This document shows positions 57,934 through 64,000 of a stretch of DNA of 64,000 nt, one piece after another (position 1 is the stretch's first letter; each line of letters begins with the position of its first letter). Source of the DNA: Vallitaleaceae bacterium 9-2 (GTDB taxonomy: Bacteria > Bacillota > Clostridia > Lachnospirales > Vallitaleaceae); the NCBI GenBank assembly GCA_038396585.1, contig CP121691.1:3410001-3474000 (forward strand), written 5' to 3'. The translations under genes and the position numbers were made by a program. The notes under the pieces are model-generated. The model made no database searches and had not been told where the DNA came from. It saw only the letters and a list, made by a program, of their open reading frames with translations.

Positions 57934-58017
57934 GCTCGCCTTACGGCAAGCTAATCCATTAGGAACTTAAATCAATGTTTTAAGTTCAAATACATCACAT
58001 CATGATATCATGATGTG
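57934..58017. promoter_or_regulatory. Leader/promoter region of pstS with three symmetrical elements
   Basis: Three nested signals precede pstS. A 7-bp hairpin (57934-57951, one G-T pair) is in the leader. A 9-bp-arm inverted repeat lies at 57963-57987 (GAACTTAAA and TTTAAGTTC). A perfect 22-bp palindrome at 57996-58017 is made of CACATCATGAT and its complement. The palindrome is a strong operator candidate; it shares TGATG/CATCA elements with a repeat upstream of the small membrane protein gene at 59558, so the same ArsR-type or Pho-type regulator may bind both. Confidence 0.55.
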
Positions 58018-58028
58018 AACAAGTAAAT

Positions 58029-58067
58029 AAAATGTGCTTTTTGTTAATTTCATGTAAAGCACATTTT
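58029..58067 (-). terminator. Terminator-like hairpin after arsC
   Basis: A 12-bp perfect stem (58067-58056 with 58040-58029) around a 15-base loop, 5 bases after the arsC stop codon. On the minus strand it is followed by a T-containing stretch (TTATTTACTT). It would separate the arsC unit from the pst operon. Confidence 0.65.
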
Positions 58068-58071
58068 GAGG

Positions 58072-58557
58072 CTATCTTAAATATTTCCAAGTCATGGCGA
58101 TTTCACCAAGTTCTTTTTCGATTTCAAGACGTTCTCGCTTTTCAAATTTTACATTTAAGAACAAATGAATCCGATTACTAATTTCTTGAAGTGTACGACT
58201 AAAGTAGTCATAAATTTCTTTCTCTGTTCCTTCAAACAAAACAGGATCAGGCATTCCCCAGTGCGCATAAATAGGCTTGCCAGGCAAAACTGGACAGTTT
58301 TCTTTCATTTTATCACACAGAGTGATAATAAAATCAAATTCATCATCCACATAATTCATCATATGTTTAGGTGATAGCTGACTTATATCATAGTCGCTTT
58401 TTTCTAAGACTTTCAATGCAAAATAATCAACCTCTTCTTTTAGTTCAGATCCTGCACTATAAGCCTCATACTTTCCTTTACCAAATTTGTTTAGTACAGC
58501 CTCAGCCATTTGACTTCTAGCAGAATTGCCTATACACAAAAATAAAATCTTATACAT
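58072..58557 (-). CDS. arsC: Arsenate reductase, thioredoxin-coupled (low-MW phosphatase fold)
   Basis: 161 aa. It reduces arsenate to arsenite with a Cys relay. Cys8 lies in the loop CIGNSARSQ and two further Cys in TLCDKMKENCP match the redox pair of Bacillus-type ArsC, followed by HWGMPDP. The C-terminal tail is about 25 residues longer than usual. The start at 58557 has AAAGGAGG 7 bases upstream; the frame from 58617 is leader sequence. A promoter-like TTGAAT-17-TAACAT with an inverted repeat over the -10 (58589-58608) lies upstream. Its product arsenite is exported by Acr3/ArsA encoded upstream. Confidence 0.9.
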   Translation of the reverse strand: MYKILFLCIGNSARSQMAEAVLNKFGKGKYEAYSAGSELKEEVDYFALKVLEKSDYDISQLSPKHMMNYVDDEFDFIITLCDKMKENCPVLPGKPIYAHWGMPDPVLFEGTEKEIYDYFSRTLQEISNRIHLFLNVKFEKRERLEIEKELGEIAMTWKYLR

Positions 58558-58588
58558 TTCACAGCCTCCTTTATGACTTCTCCTTATT

Positions 58589-58631
58589 ATGTTATCTTTC
58601 GACAACATATAATTCAACGTATATTAAGTTA
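58589..58631 (-). promoter_or_regulatory. Candidate promoter/operator of arsC
   Basis: On the minus strand TTGAAT and TAACAT are 17 bases apart. An inverted repeat with 8-base arms and one mismatch (58589-58608, ATGTTATC and GACAACAT) overlaps the -10, as expected for repressor control. Confidence 0.4.
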
Positions 58632-58663
58632 AAGCTATGTTAACTCTTTAATCCATATTATAC

Positions 58664-59368
58664 TTATATACTTTGTGCTGTATGGTCAGGTATATATAGA
58701 TTTTTAATTATTTCTTCTTTCATTTTTTTCACATCGTAGGGCACTTCTCGCAACACTACATTAATATTCCCCTTCTCAACCGATAAAATAACATAAGTTG
58801 CATTAGAATTACTATGCTTCGGTTTGCCTACAGACCCCGCATTAATAACAAATTTATTCCTTACCTGCTTGTAATAAGGTATATGTGTATGGCCAGCAAT
58901 GACAACATCATATTCTAATTCTTCCATGATTTCATTCAAATAAGGAGCGTCTTCATACATATATTCATCGATAGCTCTTGGGCTACCATGTACAAATAGT
59001 ACTTTAAAACCATTAACACTCATTTCTATTTTTTCAGGTAGGTTTGCAAGGTAAACTCTATTCTTTTCTTCTAAAATATAATTCGTGTATATTGCCGAAG
59101 CCGACTGTTGAATGACAGAATTATCTAGTACCTGAAATTGTTCCTCATTTAATCGCTCAATTTTCATTGTATGCAGATCATGATTTCCTTTTATGCATAA
59201 TATTTTATGCTGCCTGATTAAATCAATCACTTCGTTAGGATTGGGCATATAACCAACAATATCACCCGTACATACTATTGAATCTACGTCTTTAGTATAT
59301 ATGTCTTTTAACACAGCCTCCAAGGCAATATTATTGCTATGAATATCACTGATTATTGCAATTCTCAT
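58664..59368 (-). CDS. Metallophosphoesterase (copy 2)
   Basis: About 234 aa of the YfcE/MJ0936-like family with complete metal site: ISDIHSNN, CTGDIVGYMPNP, KGNHDLH, LFVHGSP and IAGHTHIPYY. It is paralogous to the Cys-rich enzyme at 50431-51207, sharing the order of all motifs and the GSVGKPK segment, but without the Cys clusters. The start at 59368 has GGAG 7 bases upstream; the longer frame overlaps the small membrane protein gene. It lies between arsC and the small membrane protein gene in the arsenic island. A role in phosphate salvage or in turning over arsenylated esters is speculative. Confidence 0.85.
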   Translation of the reverse strand: MRIAIISDIHSNNIALEAVLKDIYTKDVDSIVCTGDIVGYMPNPNEVIDLIRQHKILCIKGNHDLHTMKIERLNEEQFQVLDNSVIQQSASAIYTNYILEEKNRVYLANLPEKIEMSVNGFKVLFVHGSPRAIDEYMYEDAPYLNEIMEELEYDVVIAGHTHIPYYKQVRNKFVINAGSVGKPKHSNSNATYVILSVEKGNINVVLREVPYDVKKMKEEIIKNLYIPDHTAQSI

Positions 59369-59387
59369 GATAATCTCCAAATCGATT

Positions 59388-59558
59388 TTAAAAATTTCTG
59401 TTGTTTTGATACAAAATTTCTTTATAGGTGTCAAACAATTCTACACCCTTTTTTATTGTATAACGATAATTGAAGTAGCCTATGAATACAAGTACAAAGC
59501 ATATAATTAAAATTACTAGTAGACGAATTACAAAATAACCGAAGATAAAACTATACAT
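59388..59558 (-). CDS. Small membrane protein, 56 aa
   Basis: A short gene with an excellent ribosome binding site (AAGGAGTG, 6-7 bases before the ATG at 59558). The protein starts MYSFIFGYFVIR and has one strong membrane helix at about residues 5-28, followed by a charged cytoplasmic or surface tail (KKGVELFDTYKEILYQNN). I do not recognise a family. It is located between acr3 and the metallophosphoesterase gene (19 bases before the latter's start), so it is probably part of the arsenic-island transcript. It may be a small subunit or regulator of Acr3 or of another transporter. Confidence 0.6.
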   Translation of the reverse strand: MYSFIFGYFVIRLLVILIICFVLVFIGYFNYRYTIKKGVELFDTYKEILYQNNRNF

Positions 59559-59579
59559 ATAAACACTCCTTCCAGCAAC

Positions 59580-59603
59580 ATCATCATATCATGTTTTGAT
59601 GAT
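59580..59603. promoter_or_regulatory. Candidate operator upstream of the 56-aa gene
   Basis: Perfect ATCATCA and TGATGAT arms separated by 10 bases, 22 bases before the 56-aa gene start. It shares the CATCA/TGATG half-site with the palindrome before pstS, hinting at a common regulator. Confidence 0.4.
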
Positions 59604-59614
59604 ACGATAGCGAA

Positions 59615-59642
59615 TATAGAAGCCACTCTAGTGGCTTCTATA
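59615..59642 (-). terminator. Stem-loop behind acr3
   Basis: A 12-bp perfect stem (59615-59626 with 59631-59642) and 4-base loop, 10 bases after the acr3 stop. Only a weak T stretch follows on the minus strand, so partial termination or mRNA 3'-end protection is likely. Confidence 0.6.
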
Positions 59643-59652
59643 ACAACCTAGC

Positions 59653-60705
59653 TTATTGTTTCACCGGAAACCAGTTGGTTGTCTTATTTGCAAATCGTAC
59701 TAACATCAGCATAACCGGAACTTCAACCAAAACCCCTACTATCGTAGCCAGCGCCACAGGACTATCTGCTCCAAAAAGAGCAATCGCTACGGCTACTGCC
59801 AGTTCAAAGAAATTAGATGCTCCAATCATTCCTGCAGGTGCTGCGATATCATGTGGTAGCTTAAGCGCACGGCTTGCACCGTATCCTATGCCAAAGATTA
59901 GCACTGTCTGAATAATCAATGGAATCGCTATTAGAATGATGTGCAATGGATTCTCCAAGATAACATATCCTTGAAATGAGAATATCAGTATCAATGTTAC
60001 CAACAAACCTGTAATGGTTACATTATTGAATTTAGGTAGAAAAGTATTTTCAAAATACTCTTCCCCTTTATTTTTAATCATTGTATTTCTTGTAAAAACC
60101 CCACCGGCAAGTGGAATCACAACAAATAATATAACTGATAGAAGTAATGTTCCCCAAGGAATACTAAATCCACTAACACCAAGCAAAAAGGCAACGATTG
60201 GAGTAAAAGCGACCAAAATAATCAAGTCATTGGTCGCAACCTGAACGACTGTATAGGCTGCATTACCTTTCGTCAGATGACTCCATACAAATACCATCGC
60301 TGTACAAGGCGCTGCGCCAAGAAGAACTGCTCCTGCCAAATAGTCAGAAGCTAAGCTTTCACTAATAACACCACTAAAAATGACATTAAAGAATAGATAG
60401 GCTATACCAAACATAGTAAAGGGCTTAATAAGCCAATTGACGACCCAAGTCACAAATAAACCTTTTGGATTTTTTCCAACATTTTTGATACTCTTGAAAT
60501 CAACTTTCATCATCATCGGGTAAATCATTAACCAGATAAGAATTGCAATCGGTATAGACACATTGGCAAATTCAAATTTTCCTAAGAGCTCAGGAATAAA
60601 TGGTAAAAATTTTCCAATCATAACACCCACAACCATACAAAGTGCTACCCACAATGTTAAATAATGTTCAAAGAAACTAATTCCTTCTAGTTTTTGCTTG
60701 CTCAT
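59653..60705 (-). CDS. acr3: Arsenite efflux permease Acr3
   Basis: 350 aa with ten predicted helices of the bile/arsenite/riboflavin transporter fold. The family signature with the essential Cys is LLGAAPCTAMVFVWSHL, followed by NAAYTVVQVATNDL; IGASNFFELAVAVAIALFG is the second core segment. It extrudes arsenite by proton exchange, or with ArsA as ATP-driven pump. AAGAGG precedes the ATG. It follows arsA by 32 bases in the same orientation, supporting a pump made of Acr3, ArsA and ArsD. Confidence 0.95.
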   Translation of the reverse strand: MSKQKLEGISFFEHYLTLWVALCMVVGVMIGKFLPFIPELLGKFEFANVSIPIAILIWLMIYPMMMKVDFKSIKNVGKNPKGLFVTWVVNWLIKPFTMFGIAYLFFNVIFSGVISESLASDYLAGAVLLGAAPCTAMVFVWSHLTKGNAAYTVVQVATNDLIILVAFTPIVAFLLGVSGFSIPWGTLLLSVILFVVIPLAGGVFTRNTMIKNKGEEYFENTFLPKFNNVTITGLLVTLILIFSFQGYVILENPLHIILIAIPLIIQTVLIFGIGYGASRALKLPHDIAAPAGMIGASNFFELAVAVAIALFGADSPVALATIVGVLVEVPVMLMLVRFANKTTNWFPVKQ

Positions 60706-60737
60706 TTTTTTCCTCTTTTCTATTTATTATTTTTGTT

Positions 60738-62477
60738 TTACAGATATAACAATCGCTGTCCTTTTAAACTGTCACCGATAAAAGGTACTAAACCAATATT
60801 TCCCGATGTATAATCATGGATTTTATTGATCCAAGCGACTTCCTGGTACCCTTTTACTTTTAAAGTACTGTTCGTCGTATCTGCTTGATACAAACTATTA
60901 TTTACAAGCCACCACTTGTTATAAAGTCCCGCTCTTTCAAGTTCCTCTTGAAGGCGCTTTGCTTCATGAACAGGTGTTGCTTCGGGTAGGGTTAGAATAA
61001 TAACTTCTGTATATGTTTTATCTCTTAACGTAGGTAAAAGTTTTATGACGGCTTCTGGAATGGAACCATTGGCTTTTTCAATCTCTTTATGATAACTTTG
61101 AGTTGAATCTAATAAAAGCAAGGTATGGCCGGTTGGCGCTGTGTCCACAACAACAATTTCATGTTCAGAGCGATTAATCACTTCAGCAAAAGCTCTAAAA
61201 ATTGCAATTTCTTGTGTACACGGTGATCTAAGATCTTCCATAATATAATCTAAATCATCTTGACTCATTGTTTTCTCAGCTTCTCTAAGGACATCCCTCT
61301 TATATTTCTCAAGTTCTTCTTTTTCATCTATATGACTAACGGTTATCCCCTCATAGCCCTCTACAATGAAATCTACATGGGCTGCAGGATCGGTTGTTGT
61401 CAAATGGACCTTTTCACCTTTCGCAGTTAATTTCATTGCAATAGATGCTGCTAAGGTGGTTTTACCAACGCCACCTTTACCCATAGTGAAAATTATTTTT
61501 TTCTTGTTCTTATAAATATCTTCAACAATATCATCTAGTTGCTTTGTAGGTTTTAGTATTTTTTTATCACTCTCAAATAAACTACTAGTCTCTTCTAGCA
61601 TACCTCTTAATCCTTCTAAACCTACAATATTAAAAGGTTTAAGCAAAAGTTTATATATAGGTAGATCTAAGATAGCTTTAGGCATGTTGTTCATAACTTG
61701 TTGTTGCTTATCTGCTATTGACTTGGATAAGCAATCATCTACATTATCTAGTACACCATTGACTACTAACAACTGATTTTTTATCCCCATAGCATTCAGC
61801 TCATCTGAAGCCCTCGCAGCTTCAAACATTGGTGATTCTTCTGGTCTTGATATAAGTATAAGGGTTGTTTGTTTACTATCAGCCAGTACTTCTACCGCTC
61901 CTTTGTACACTTCTTTTTTTTCACCTAGACCTGAGAGTTGACCTAGACAAGAGGCTCCTGTTTTATTTGAATAGATAAAATCAGTCCAAGCTGATGGCAA
62001 TTGGAGCAGTCTTAAGGTATGGCCAGTAGGTGCTGTATCAAATATTATGTGGTCATAGGCCTTAGATATACTTTCATCTGTTATAAAGTAGGTAAATTCA
62101 TTAAAAGCCGCGATCTCTACAGTGCATGAACCCGACAATTGTTCTGTCATGTTTTCAATGACTGCTTGAGATAGTTTCCCACGGTAAGGTGCAACCACAC
62201 TCTCTCTATACTCCTTCGCTGCTACTTCAGGTTCGAAATTTGCAACTGTCAAATTAGGGACTTCTTTAATTGCAACACCCTTATTGTCTAAGTCTGTATT
62301 AAACACATCTTGTAGATTTGAGGCTGGATCCGTACTAACTAACATAATTTTCTTTCCTTGATCAGCTAAAGCGACGGCTATTGCACAAGCTGTAGAAGTT
62401 TTCCCGACACCACCTTTACCTGTGAAAAACAAATACTTTGTAAGTTCAATCTTCTTAATATCAAATATTTCAATCAT
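60738..62477 (-). CDS. arsA: Arsenite-stimulated ATPase ArsA
   Basis: 579 aa with two homologous halves. Each has a P-loop (GKGGVGKTS at residues 20-28 and GKGGVGKTT near 334-342) and the DTAPTGHTL signal-transduction motif. The Cys residues thought to bind As(III) are visible as CTVEIAAF in the first half and CTQEIAIF in the second. It energises arsenite export with Acr3 and receives the ion from ArsD, encoded 12 bases upstream. AGGTGG precedes the ATG. Confidence 0.96.
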   Translation of the reverse strand: MIEIFDIKKIELTKYLFFTGKGGVGKTSTACAIAVALADQGKKIMLVSTDPASNLQDVFNTDLDNKGVAIKEVPNLTVANFEPEVAAKEYRESVVAPYRGKLSQAVIENMTEQLSGSCTVEIAAFNEFTYFITDESISKAYDHIIFDTAPTGHTLRLLQLPSAWTDFIYSNKTGASCLGQLSGLGEKKEVYKGAVEVLADSKQTTLILISRPEESPMFEAARASDELNAMGIKNQLLVVNGVLDNVDDCLSKSIADKQQQVMNNMPKAILDLPIYKLLLKPFNIVGLEGLRGMLEETSSLFESDKKILKPTKQLDDIVEDIYKNKKKIIFTMGKGGVGKTTLAASIAMKLTAKGEKVHLTTTDPAAHVDFIVEGYEGITVSHIDEKEELEKYKRDVLREAEKTMSQDDLDYIMEDLRSPCTQEIAIFRAFAEVINRSEHEIVVVDTAPTGHTLLLLDSTQSYHKEIEKANGSIPEAVIKLLPTLRDKTYTEVIILTLPEATPVHEAKRLQEELERAGLYNKWWLVNNSLYQADTTNSTLKVKGYQEVAWINKIHDYTSGNIGLVPFIGDSLKGQRLLYL

Positions 62478-62489
62478 GTTTTCACCACC

Positions 62490-62855
62490 TTAACAGCAGC
62501 CATCGTTACAACAGTAAGAACTTTTTGTGTTTTCAACATTTTTATCCTCTAATGTTATTGATAAGAATTTTTCAATTTCATCATTTGAAGGATAAGCGCC
62601 TGTTTTTACAATCTTCCCATTTACAACTGTAATGGGTAATACATCTGTTCCCTTATCATTAAGTAATAGATTCACTATTTGTTCTTCAACAAAGACCATT
62701 GGGTGATCTGTAAGATTATATCTTTCCATTTGTTTTTGATTTTTATTGAGTTGATTCATTAACGCTGTAATTCTTAATAATTCGGTATCGACACTAGGTC
62801 CACAAACGCCTGTTGAGCAACACATCGATGGTTCATATATTTTTATAACTTTCAT
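62490..62855 (-). CDS. arsD: Arsenite chaperone ArsD
   Basis: About 121 aa. It carries arsenite to ArsA and weakly represses its operon in some bacteria. The Cys triad for As(III) transfer is visible in MCCSTGVCGPSVD, and vicinal Cys pairs occur at the C terminus (SYCCNDGCC), as in the plasmid R773 protein. The start is the second of two adjacent ATGs (62855), 6 bases after GGAGG; the longer reading from 62951 lies inside the upstream gene. It stands between the reductase-rhodanese gene and arsA. Confidence 0.93.
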   Translation of the reverse strand: MKVIKIYEPSMCCSTGVCGPSVDTELLRITALMNQLNKNQKQMERYNLTDHPMVFVEEQIVNLLLNDKGTDVLPITVVNGKIVKTGAYPSNDEIEKFLSITLEDKNVENTKSSYCCNDGCC

Positions 62856-62892
62856 CATAATCCTCCATTGTTTTTTCTTGTTATTTATATTG

Positions 62893-64000
62893 TTATTTAC
62901 TAGTATTGGTTCCTTTATAAAATTTATGTCCTCCTGATAGATTACTGACATCTTTAAAACCGTGATTGATTAGAATATTCTGAGCTGCATTACCGGTCAC
63001 GCCTTTATTGCAATAGGTGACCGTCTTCTTATTCGGATCCAAACTTTGAATGCTATCTCTGAGTTTTGGATGCGGTAAATTAACGGCATCATCCACGCGC
63101 CCTTTTTTTGTATAATCATTCTCACTTCTTGCATCAATAATCTGTATGTCTTCTTGATTATTTCTAACTTCTTCCGATGTAATAATATTTCTCTCCTTAT
63201 GAATAGCGTTATCAAGAATCATACCGGTATAATGAATCGGATCTTTTGTTGTTGAAAACGGTGGCGCATAAGCAAGATCCAAATGAAAGAGGTCTTCTAC
63301 TTTAGCTTTATAGGTAATCAGTGTCGCGAATACATCAATGCGTTTATCAACACCTTCAGCGCCGATAATCTGAACACCTAGGAGTCGTCCACTTAAACGA
63401 TCTGCAATGCCCTTAATAACCATTTCTTCCCCATGAAAATAAACAGGTTTATCTGGTTTGATATTATGATTTACAATAACATCGTAACCATCTGCTTTCG
63501 CATCTTGTTCTGACAGTCCGGTGTTAGCAATGGTCATATCAAACAATTTGAAAATACCGGTACTAAGATTACCTTGATATCTAAGCGTTCCACCTGTTAG
63601 CGCATCACCTGCAATTCTTCCCGTTTTATTCGCAGTTGAACCAAGTGGCCGATAAACAGGTTTTCCGGTAATTTGAGAGAAGGTTTCAATACAATCTCCA
63701 CAGGAATAGACATCTTCAAGGTTCGTCGACATATCTGCATTTACCTTTATCGCTCCAGTTGATCCTATTTGAATACCAGTTTTTTTTGCTAGCTCCACAT
63801 TGGGTCTAACCCCAGTCGCCATAATCACCATATCTGCATCTAAGGATTGGCCATCGCTTAGAGTGACCTCTGTATCCCTAATTGATTGAATCTTAGTCTC
63901 TTTCAATATCTTAATACCTTTATCCGTAAGTAGATTTTCCAGATAAGTTGCCATGTCAATATCAAGGTTTGGTGTAATTTTATTCATCATCTCAACAATG
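62893..64000 (-). CDS. CoA-disulfide-reductase-like flavoprotein with rhodanese domain (5' part outside window)
   Basis: The last 369 codons of a longer gene. The frame continues through the right edge, where upstream codons give the usual VEMMNK context. Seen are the FAD/NAD-linked reductase core (VIMATGVRPNVELA, SCGDCIETFSQITG) with a dimerisation domain (LDLAYAPPFSTTKDPIH), then a C-terminal rhodanese domain with the active Cys in VTYCNKGVTGN. CoADR-rhodanese fusions reduce disulfides or persulfides. It lies 37 bases before arsD, so it is probably the first island gene seen here and may supply thiol reductant for arsenate or arsenite handling. Confidence 0.88.
   Translation of the reverse strand, partial: IVEMMNKITPNLDIDMATYLENLLTDKGIKILKETKIQSIRDTEVTLSDGQSLDADMVIMATGVRPNVELAKKTGIQIGSTGAIKVNADMSTNLEDVYSCGDCIETFSQITGKPVYRPLGSTANKTGRIAGDALTGGTLRYQGNLSTGIFKLFDMTIANTGLSEQDAKADGYDVIVNHNIKPDKPVYFHGEEMVIKGIADRLSGRLLGVQIIGAEGVDKRIDVFATLITYKAKVEDLFHLDLAYAPPFSTTKDPIHYTGMILDNAIHKERNIITSEEVRNNQEDIQIIDARSENDYTKKGRVDDAVNLPHPKLRDSIQSLDPNKKTVTYCNKGVTGNAAQNILINHGFKDVSNLSGGHKFYKGTNTSK

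Noticed and set aside
1-64000. tRNA, rRNA or riboswitch genes
   Set aside because: No cloverleaf, rRNA-like conserved block or known riboswitch core was recognised by eye on either strand; a covariance-model scan would be decisive.

Overview
The window reads as chromosomal DNA of an anaerobic, low-G+C Firmicute, most likely a clostridium. This is an inference from strong AGGAGG-type ribosome binding sites, AT-rich intergenic DNA, CUT1 sugar transporters without a dedicated ATPase, YesM/YesN-type two-component regulators and a Gram-positive-style thioredoxin-coupled arsenate reductase. Nearly all intact genes lie on the minus strand. No rRNA, tRNA or CRISPR array was seen.

Region 1 (1-36.2 kb) is a polysaccharide-utilisation region. 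It holds a heparinase II/III-like lyase with its own IclR regulator, two membrane proteins of unknown role and a complete CUT1 uptake system (7.0-0.6 kb). It also holds an alpha-L-fucosidase (GH29), a 2-hydroxyacid dehydrogenase, an FAD oxidoreductase and a sensor kinase/response regulator pair (15.8-23.0 kb). A second operon (36.1-24.9 kb) carries a sugar-binding lipoprotein, two sulfatases, two permeases, two GH88 unsaturated uronyl hydrolases and a GH95-like enzyme. Together these suggest import and breakdown of a sulfated, fucose-containing, uronic-acid polysaccharide: the lyase makes unsaturated uronyl ends, GH88 removes them, sulfatases desulfate and GH29/GH95 remove fucose or galactose. 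The locus is partly decayed, with two further sulfatase genes and two AraC-type regulators broken.

Region 2 consists of insertion-sequence graveyards at 8.2-13.4 kb (an IS3 remnant and at least three IS21-type pieces nested in each other) and 36.2-39.5 kb (an IS4-like remnant, an ISL3-family pseudogene and a possible IS256-type fragment). These separate or bound the functional blocks.

Region 3 (39.6-44.2 kb) is a two-gene c-di-GMP module: PAS-GGDEF-HD-GYP and dCache-PAS-degenerate GGDEF-EAL.

Region 4 (44.5-50.1 kb) has an MFS transporter with an in-frame stop in its first helix, an ArsR-type regulator, an ArsP-like permease with a cysteine-rich loop, and a cation/proton antiporter with two RCK-C domains.

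Region 5 (50.1-64.0 kb) is a phosphate/arsenic island. The phosphate operon runs pstS, a methyl-accepting chemotaxis protein, pstC, pstA, pstB, phoU, arsR and a cysteine-rich metallophosphoesterase. Upstream of it lie arsC, a second metallophosphoesterase, a 56-aa membrane protein, acr3, arsA, arsD and a CoA-disulfide-reductase/rhodanese fusion that runs off the right edge. The logic is phosphate/arsenate uptake control, arsenate reduction, arsenite extrusion and probably taxis.
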